A stretch of DNA of 9,532 nt, taken from Actinomycetota bacterium (GTDB lineage Bacteria; Actinomycetota; Actinomycetes; Streptosporangiales; Streptosporangiaceae). Within the stretch, counting starts at the first letter, position 1; every line of letters begins with the position of its first letter. A program made the translations under genes and the position numbers. Below, piece by piece: positions 5,538 to 9,532 of the stretch. The stretch is from positions 733 through 10,264 of the forward strand of contig PLIQ01000532.1 of NCBI GenBank assembly GCA_003140115.1, written 5' to 3'. Under the pieces are notes generated by a model. It was given only the letters and a program-made list of their open reading frames with translations. It did not search any database and had not been told where the DNA came from.

Positions 5538-5558
5538 ACTCTCATGCCGCGGACAGGG
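5538..5558 (+). repeat. Dispersed intergenic motif, copy 5
   Basis: actctcatgccgc followed by ggacaggg, identical to copy 4 over 16 bases and differing at 2 of 21 positions overall. Its TGCCGCGG (5545-5552) also forms an 8-bp inverted repeat with CCGCGGCA at 5496-5503. It lies about 90 bases after the protease stop. Confidence 0.5.
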
Positions 5559-5566
5559 TCGAGGAA

Positions 5567-5589
5567 CTGGTTAAGCATGACTTAACCAG
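5567..5589. terminator. Perfect 9-bp hairpin after the protease cassette
   Basis: CTGGTTAAG and CTTAACCAG are separated by a 5-base loop (catga). The hairpin stands between two convergent genes, 115 bases past the protease stop and about 58 bases past the stop of the minus-strand gene at 5647-5991, so it may terminate both. There is no T-run. The A+T-containing symmetrical arms would also suit a protein-binding site. Confidence 0.5.
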
Positions 5590-5646
5590 CGATGGCCGGC
5601 GACTCATCCGCTGTGCGGGCTGGCGCACCGCAGAGGACGGTCGTGT

Positions 5647-5991
5647 TCAGGGGAGGCGGCTGACTATCTCGTCAGGGTTCTCGACTGTCACGACTATCCG
5701 GTCGTACGGCTGGCCGGCCAGGTCGAGGATCACGGCGGGGCGGTGCCCGTGGCAGACCGCGAAGGTAACGCTGTCACTATTCCGGACGGTGCCCACGAGG
5801 ATTACGCCCGGCAGCCCGGTTCCGGTTGTCTTCCCGTGAACCTCGGCCATCCCGTCCGGGACTCCTCGCGCGCCGACCACTGCTGTCCGGGGTACCTTGA
5901 CGTTTCTGTGCAGCGCTTCGATCTTCTCCGCTGCAGACAGGGATACGGTAACCGACCAGTCGTCAATCCGCAGGCGCGCCACACAGCTCAT
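5647..5991 (-). CDS. Conserved hypothetical protein
   Basis: This encodes 114 residues without a signal peptide or membrane segment. I recall a family of this size in actinomycetes with the same layout, but no assigned function. Seen here: an N-terminal strand pair (VARLRIDDWSVTVSL), then S-A-A-E-K-I-E-A-L-H-x-x-V-x-V-P (19-34), then a Gly-rich middle. That middle has T-G-T-G-L-P-G-V-I-L-V-G-T (56-68), followed by V-T-F-A-V-C and R-P-A-V-I-L-D-L-A-G-Q-P-Y-D-R-I-V-V-T-V (84-103). The strand-rich, PH-like rhythm ending in a short helix is an inference. I chose the ATG at 5991, with AGG about 7 bases upstream. A TTG two codons earlier is possible. The gene converges on the protease cassette and diverges from the XRE regulator. 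Codon use is only moderately GC-biased. Confidence 0.72.
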   Translation of the reverse strand: MSCVARLRIDDWSVTVSLSAAEKIEALHRNVKVPRTAVVGARGVPDGMAEVHGKTTGTGLPGVILVGTVRNSDSVTFAVCHGHRPAVILDLAGQPYDRIVVTVENPDEIVSRLP

Positions 5992-6115
5992 TTTCAACCT
6001 GCCGGCCTGGTTTTGTCATGCGCCTGTTCGTGCCGTGGTCTATCTGCATGCTCGGTTGACTGGCGGTCGGCAATCCGCCTGCGGCGGTCCGTCGCGGATA
6101 CAGCATCGAGAACCA

Positions 6116-6126
6116 TGACGTAACAT
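6116..6126 (+). promoter_or_regulatory. Candidate -10 region of the XRE gene
   Basis: TAACAT (6121-6126) fits the TANNNT pattern and ends 34 bases before the TTG start, giving a short leader that contains the strong ribosome site. It overlaps TGACGTAAC (6116-6124), the same 9 bases found at the hydrolase promoter at almost the same distance from the start codon. A TTGAC at 6056-6060 is too far upstream to be its -35. Confidence 0.3.
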
Positions 6127-6160
6127 ACCTGCTACACCACGATGGTTCAGGAGGGCGACG

Positions 6161-6583
6161 TTGGACACCGAGCGCAGCGTGTTCTGGGACGACCTCGCCC
6201 GGGATCTGAAGGATCCCCAGTTCCTGCGCGAGTACGTGGCCCAATCGATCCGGATCGCCACCATCGACCGGATCGTGAACGAGCTGGACGGCGCGCGGGA
6301 GGCGGCCGGGCTGTCGAAAGCCGAGCTCGCCCGCGCGATCAACTCCGAGCCCGCGACCGTGCGCAGGTTGTTCTCCGCCGGTCACGTCAACCCGACGCTC
6401 GGCACGCTCGCCGAGGTCGCGGCAGCGCTCGGGATGCGCGTCGTCTTGGAACCGCTCGACGCTGACGACAGGAAACGGATCACCGAGCCGCTTCTTGAGG
6501 GAAGCACGGAGGACCCTCGAGTCCTGGCCAGGCGCCTAGAGGCGATACGCCGCACGCCAGGCGCGGAGTCAGCTACGGCCTGA
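6161..6583 (+). CDS. XRE-family HTH protein, antitoxin-type
   Basis: This encodes 140 residues. A helix-turn-helix of the XRE/HigA-antitoxin kind occupies about 40-98. The helix R-E-A-A-G-L-S-K-A-E-L-A-R-A-I (46-60) leads to the recognition helix E-P-A-T-V-R-R-L-F (63-71), N-P-T-L-G-T-L-A-E-V-A-A-A-L-G (77-91) and R-V-V-L-E-P-L (93-99). The N-terminal 40 residues (W-D-D-L-A-R-D-L-K-D-P-Q-F-L-R-E-Y) are the helical extension common in antitoxin members. It probably binds DNA as a dimer and may control its own promoter. I chose the TTG at 6161 because AGGAGGG (6149-6155) lies 5 bases upstream and no in-frame ATG fits. No RelE/HigB-like toxin is encoded next to it: upstream is a convergent-strand hypothetical, downstream a DUF1905/YdeI protein. 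It is therefore an orphan antitoxin-like regulator. Confidence 0.88.
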   Translation: MDTERSVFWDDLARDLKDPQFLREYVAQSIRIATIDRIVNELDGAREAAGLSKAELARAINSEPATVRRLFSAGHVNPTLGTLAEVAAALGMRVVLEPLDADDRKRITEPLLEGSTEDPRVLARRLEAIRRTPGAESATA

Positions 6584-6682
6584 CCAGGCGGGTGATCAGG
6601 CCTGCGAGCGCGGGTTCCGGCGCAGGTACTCCTCACCGAGGTCCCGGACGTGCCGGTAGTCGGCCATGCCACCATGGGGGTC

Positions 6683-7153
6683 ATGAGTTCGCAGCGTTTC
6701 CGTGCCGTTGTCGCCGCCGGGCCCCGGGACAGCGCGGTCATCACGATGCCGTTCGACCCAGATGAGGCATGGGGCGCCAAGGCCGACCATCCCGTGAGCG
6801 GCACGATCGGCGGCTGCCGGATCCGCGCCAGGCTCGTGCCGGCCGGCCGCGGCTGGGTGCTGACCCTGGCGGCCAAGCGCCTGCTCAGCATAGGTATCGC
6901 GATCGGCGATGACGTGCCCGTCGAACTGGCCCCCGAAGGTCCTCAGCGCGGCGATCTCGCCGACGATATCGCGGCGGCGTTCGCGGCCAACCCGGCGGCG
7001 GGCGCATTCTTCGATACGCTGGCGCAGTTCTACCGCAAGGCCTACCTACGCTGGATCGACGCGACCACCCGCCGGCCAGATCTGCGCGCGGCCCGCATCG
7101 CTGAGGTCACCGGCCTGCTCGCGGCGGGGATCAAAGAGCGGCCACGATCGTAA
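6683..7153 (+). CDS. DUF1905 / YdeI-OmpD-associated family protein
   Basis: This encodes 156 residues with the two usual halves of this family. The DUF1905 beta-barrel (about 4-85) has R-F-R-A-V-V (5-10), V-S-G-T-I-G-G-C-R-I-R (38-48), then L-A-A-K-R-L-L-S-I-G-I-A-I-G-D-D-V-P-V-E-L. The YdeI/OmdA C-terminal helix region (about 100-150) has F-F-D-T-L-A-Q-F-Y-R-K-A-Y-L-R-W-I-D-A-T-T-R-R and A-R-I-A-E-V-T-G-L-L-A-A-G. Members are cytosolic, and some are described as bacteriocin-protection proteins; the molecular role is not settled. Start choice is uncertain. The ATG at 6683 is where the family similarity begins, but its GGGGG is only 2 bases away. A GTG at 6650 has GAGG 8 bases upstream and would add 11 residues. 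It may be co-transcribed with the XRE gene 100 bases upstream. Confidence 0.85.
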   Translation: MSSQRFRAVVAAGPRDSAVITMPFDPDEAWGAKADHPVSGTIGGCRIRARLVPAGRGWVLTLAAKRLLSIGIAIGDDVPVELAPEGPQRGDLADDIAAAFAANPAAGAFFDTLAQFYRKAYLRWIDATTRRPDLRAARIAEVTGLLAAGIKERPRS

Positions 7154-7295
7154 GGGCAGGTTGCCGCCCGCCGCGATCATTGGTGAACGCCCGATGGGCA
7201 GCCCGGCCGGTAGCCATGTCCATAACGTTCCAGGCCCACATGACCGCATGAGGGTCGTCCCGGCGAAGGGCCGTCAAAGTGTTTGCGCTGGGACA

Positions 7296-8156
7296 CTATG
7301 CGGGTGCTGTCAGGTCGGCGCTGACCTGCCACAGGCGGGCGGCGGCTGCGGTGTCGTAAGAGGCCTTACTGGAGGTCTTGGGCTTGCGGTTGACGAAGTA
7401 CCGGCCGGTGATGCCTTCGACCTGGGGTGAGGAGGCGAGGTAGATCGGTGTGCTCGCGCCTTGGGCCGGGGTCTTCATGAACAGGCGCGCTACGCCGATC
7501 ATGGCGGCGAGGTAGGCGGCCTGGTCTTCGGCGCCGAAGCTGGTGCGTACCACGCCGGGGTGCAGCACCGTGGCGGTCACGCCGGTGCCGTCCAGGCGGC
7601 GGGCTAGCTCGTAGGTGAACATCACGTTGGCCAGCTTGGACTGGCTGTACGCGCGCTGCCCGGAGTAGGTCTGCTCGCCCTGCAGGTCGTCGAAGTCGAT
7701 GCGGGCCCTGGTGTGGGCGCCGGAGGAGACAGTGACGATCCGGGCGGGTGCGCTCGCGGTGAGGCGGTCCAGCAGCAGGCTGGTCAGCAGGAACGGCGCG
7801 AGGTGGTTAAGCGCGAAGGTGTGCTCGAGGCCATCGGCGGTGACGTGCCGGTGAGCCCAGAACCCGCCGGCGTTGTTGACCAGCACGTCCAGCCGCGGGT
7901 AGGTGTCAAGCACCTGAGCGGCCAGACGGCGCACCCCGGCTTGAACCGACAGGTCCGCGGCAAACGCGTCCACGACCGGGCTGCCCGCTGCGGCGCGGAT
8001 GCCTGCCGCGGCCGCCTCGGTCCGGGCCTGATCACGGCCGGTGATGCCGACCCGGGCACCCAGCGCGGCGAGCCCGGTAGCGGTGGCCTTGCCGATACCG
8101 CCGGTGCCTCCGGTGACCAGAACCGACATCCCGGCCATGAGGGCGACCTCAGCCAT
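7296..8156 (-). CDS. Short-chain dehydrogenase/reductase (retinol-dehydrogenase-like)
   Basis: This encodes an NAD(P)-dependent oxidoreductase of 286 residues with a Rossmann fold, classical SDR type. Seen in order: cofactor motif T-G-G-T-G-G-I-G (15-22), R41 after the second strand (suggesting NADP preference), D-L-S (68-70), N-N-A-G (94-97), N117 in F-A-L-N-H-L, catalytic Ser in V-S-S-G (143-146), Y-S-Q-S-K (Tyr170, Lys174) and H-P-G (199-201). The segment with D-L-Q-G-E-Q-T-Y-S-G (157-166) and the C-terminal region with Y-L-A-S-S-P-Q-V-E-G-I-T-G-R-Y-F (239-254) are typical of the retinol-dehydrogenase/WWOX-like bacterial SDRs. These act on lipophilic or aromatic carbonyls and alcohols; the substrate is unknown. 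ATGs at 8156, 8138 and 8129 are all possible. None has a strong ribosome site, and the true N-terminus may begin at residue 7 or 10. Confidence 0.92.
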   Translation of the reverse strand: MAEVALMAGMSVLVTGGTGGIGKATATGLAALGARVGITGRDQARTEAAAAGIRAAAGSPVVDAFAADLSVQAGVRRLAAQVLDTYPRLDVLVNNAGGFWAHRHVTADGLEHTFALNHLAPFLLTSLLLDRLTASAPARIVTVSSGAHTRARIDFDDLQGEQTYSGQRAYSQSKLANVMFTYELARRLDGTGVTATVLHPGVVRTSFGAEDQAAYLAAMIGVARLFMKTPAQGASTPIYLASSPQVEGITGRYFVNRKPKTSSKASYDTAAAARLWQVSADLTAPA

Positions 8157-8487
8157 GGTTCATTCCGCGGCCCCTCCGCAAGGGGTTCCGGAAGGCGGCA
8201 GTAGCACCGTTCCCGTCGGCGGACACCCAGCGGGGATCAGCGGACCGTCCCGCGAGACGGCGCCGGTCATCGTTGGTCCACTCCGGCATCGTCGCACGCC
8301 CGCTAGCACCCAGACCAGCTCCGGCCCCACGTCGCCGGCATCGGCATCGGCAGGCAAAGCCGGCGTGGCCATCGCCGTAATGAACAAGGAAGCACCTGGC
8401 CCTTTATCCGGTCCGTAGTCCGCCCGGCTAGCGGGAACGACCGGCCTGGTTACTGAGTATGCGTAAACCCAGACAACATCCTCATCT

Positions 8488-8500
8488 GACTCTGTGAGTC
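8488..8500. promoter_or_regulatory. Small inverted repeat GACTC-tgt-GAGTC
   Basis: Perfect 5-base arms with a 3-base spacer, about 130 bases upstream of the monooxygenase ATG. The symmetry suits a small dimeric regulator, but no regulator gene of the TetR or MarR kind is in the window, and arms this short are weak evidence. Confidence 0.2.
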
Positions 8501-8559
8501 GCTTCATAGAACTGATCCGCTCATGCATGCGCGGCGTCGTTCCGTGAAATGGTGGTGGC

Positions 8560-8625
8560 GTGATTCCGCTGGAAATACCGGCGCCGTTCGCGGCCGGGCT
8601 GCGCGACGTCTTCGGGCGACTCTAG
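8560..8625 (+). CDS. Possible 21-residue leader or remnant ORF
   Basis: A GTG-started frame reads VIPLEIPAPFAAGLRDVFGR plus a final Leu and stops with TAG two bases before the monooxygenase ATG. Most codons end in G or C, and GGTGGTG precedes the GTG. It could be a leader peptide whose translation feeds the next gene, which lacks a good ribosome site of its own. It could equally be the end of a decayed gene, or chance. Confidence 0.2.
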   Translation: MIPLEIPAPFAAGLRDVFGRL

Positions 8626-8627
8626 CC

Positions 8628-9532
8628 ATGCCCGCGCAACCGTCGGCACGCGCCGGCCAAGCAGGCATCGTGATCGCCGGCGGCGGACCGGTCGGACTCA
8701 TGCTGGCCTGCGAGCTCCGGCTGAGCGGCACCGACCCGATCGTGCTGGAGCGACTGCCCGGGATCGACGAGACCCCCAAGGGCAACGGCCTGGCGGGCCA
8801 GATCGTGCCGGTGCTGGACTACCGCGGCCTGTTCGACCGGCTCCGCCAGGAGGCCACCTTTGCCGGGCCGGTACCGCGCTTCTTGTTCGGTCCGCTGGAG
8901 CTGGACTTCTCCAGGCTCGGCACCAGCCCGGTGCACATCCTGACGGTGCCGCAACGCCGGCTGGAGAAGGAGCTGGAGGCGCGGCTCACCGAACTCGGCG
9001 GGACCGTCCGGCGCGGGCACGAACTGACGGCGCTGTCCCCGCATGACGACGCGGTCACCCTCGACGTCCGCGGTCCCGGCGGCGACTACCGGCTGCGCGC
9101 ACGCTACCTCGTGGGCTGCGACGGCGCGCATAGCCTGGTACGCAAGCAGGCCGGGATCGGCTTTCCCGGCACCACCTCGCCGGAGATATCCCGCATCGGC
9201 ACGGTGCGCCTGCCGACGGCGAAGCTCACCTGGCGCGGCGGCATGGTGAAGGTACCGGGGATCGGCCGCCTGAAGCTCATGGGGCAAGTCCGCACCCCGC
9301 GAGGCACCTACTCGCTCGCGCCGCTGACCGTAGTCGACAAGAACGCTACTGCCGGTGTCTTCATCGTCTACACCAGCGAGGACGACCCCACCGCCGACCT
9401 GAACGCTCCGATGACCCTCGACGAACTGCGTGCCAGCGCCCGGCGGGTCCTCGGCGGCGACCTGCCGATGACCGATCCGCAGCGGCTGAGCCGGCTGGTC
9501 GGGAACAGCCGGCAAGCCGACCGCTACCAGGC
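8628..9532 (+). CDS. FAD-dependent aromatic monooxygenase, N-terminal part
   Basis: The gene runs off the window; 301 codons are present of the roughly 480-540 usual for this family. It is a class A flavoprotein monooxygenase (PHBH fold; polyketide hydroxylases such as RdmE/PgaE, and antibiotic-modifying relatives). These use NAD(P)H and O2 to hydroxylate aromatic substrates. Seen: the FAD-binding dinucleotide motif I-V-I-A-G-G-G-P-V-G-L (14-24) with E41-R42 at the end of the second strand contacting the ribose. G-N-G-L-A-G-Q-I-V-P-V-L-D-Y-R-G-L (52-68) follows. Q-R-R-L-E-K-E-L (109-116) comes next, then the D-G motif in Y-L-V-G-C-D-G-A-H-S-L-V-R (160-172), which binds both FAD and NAD(P)H. 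The sheet-rich substrate domain begins near 180. The ATG at 8628 has only a weak upstream site. Codon use is strongly GC-biased. Substrate unknown; no biosynthetic cluster is visible. Confidence 0.9.
   Translation, partial: MPAQPSARAGQAGIVIAGGGPVGLMLACELRLSGTDPIVLERLPGIDETPKGNGLAGQIVPVLDYRGLFDRLRQEATFAGPVPRFLFGPLELDFSRLGTSPVHILTVPQRRLEKELEARLTELGGTVRRGHELTALSPHDDAVTLDVRGPGGDYRLRARYLVGCDGAHSLVRKQAGIGFPGTTSPEISRIGTVRLPTAKLTWRGGMVKVPGIGRLKLMGQVRTPRGTYSLAPLTVVDKNATAGVFIVYTSEDDPTADLNAPMTLDELRASARRVLGGDLPMTDPQRLSRLVGNSRQADRYQ

Larger units (their letters stand above)
8157..8627. other. 470-base intergenic region before the monooxygenase
   Basis: This gap lies between the divergent dehydrogenase and monooxygenase genes. 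A 122-codon minus-strand reading frame (8160-8528) crosses it, but its protein has no recognisable pattern and mixed third-base composition, so I do not call it. It contains a small symmetrical element (8488-8500) and a 21-codon frame just before the monooxygenase. No clear promoter pair is visible. Confidence 0.55.

Noticed and set aside
5444..5839. A possible third gene of the cassette, starting at an ATG overlapping the protease stop
   Set aside because: It lacks a ribosome site, runs through the motif copy and the 9-bp hairpin, and its last third is antisense to the minus-strand gene at 5647-5991.
6056..6084. TTGACT as the -35 of the XRE promoter
   Set aside because: At 17-18 bases downstream there is only CTGCGG-like sequence, not a -10.
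8481..8488. ctcatctg as a sixth copy of the dispersed motif
   Set aside because: Only 8 bases match and TGCCGC is missing.
8160..8528. A 122-codon minus-strand frame ending 3 bases before the dehydrogenase ATG
   Set aside because: The position would suit an upstream operon partner, but the protein has no recognisable fold pattern, third codon positions are mixed and there is no good ribosome site.
8622..9515. A 297-codon minus-strand frame at the right end
   Set aside because: It mirrors the FAD monooxygenase, whose GGGPVG and CDGAHS motifs on the plus strand are decisive.
1..9532. Search by eye for tRNA, CRISPR arrays, insertion-sequence ends and transposase genes
   Set aside because: No cloverleaf, regular spaced repeats, terminal inverted repeats with an enclosed transposase, or DDE/serine/tyrosine recombinase motifs were found.

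Overview
The window is GC-rich with strongly GC-biased third codon positions in several genes. It carries a mycothiol-dependent maleylpyruvate-isomerase family protein, GTG/TTG starts and families common in streptomycetes and relatives. Together these point to a filamentous actinomycete (Streptomyces/Streptosporangiales-like); I cannot name the genus. Coding density is low for such a genome (about 73%). The 13 clear genes are mostly single units on both strands with gaps of 100-470 bases, which fits an accessory or chromosome-arm region. No RNA gene, insertion sequence or CRISPR array was seen.

Left part (1-2200): a conserved hypothetical with a START-like look (minus), a small secreted lipoprotein (minus), a NIPSNAP-family protein (plus, possibly leaderless) and an SRPBCC/START-like protein (plus). 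Middle-left (2200-4070): a single-gene alpha/beta hydrolase unit, with a hairpin and a candidate operator before it and a terminator after it. It faces a convergent mycothiol-dependent maleylpyruvate-isomerase-like (DinB-fold) protein.

Centre (4070-5650): a 450-base gap with two adjacent inverted repeats leads into a two-gene cassette with ATGA stop/start overlap. The first gene joins a small N-terminal domain resembling the head domain of McrA-type endonucleases to a DUF5678-like C-terminus. The second is a stand-alone retropepsin-like aspartic protease. By hand count the cassette uses far more A/T-ending codons (31 of the first 100, and 47 of 142) than the nearby hydrolase (9 of the first 100). 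This is the best candidate in the window for an undescribed functional module.

Right part (5650-9532): a conserved hypothetical (minus), an antitoxin-type XRE regulator with a TTG start and no visible toxin partner, a DUF1905/YdeI protein, a short-chain dehydrogenase (minus), a 470-base gap, and the N-terminal 301 residues of an FAD-dependent aromatic monooxygenase cut by the window end. The hydrolase, dehydrogenase and monooxygenase are generic catabolic or secondary-metabolism enzymes; nothing in the layout ties them to one pathway.

A further pattern is a short degenerate motif, roughly [AC]CTC[AT][CT][AC]TGCCGC, often followed by GGA..GGG. It occurs five times, always on the plus strand and always between genes.
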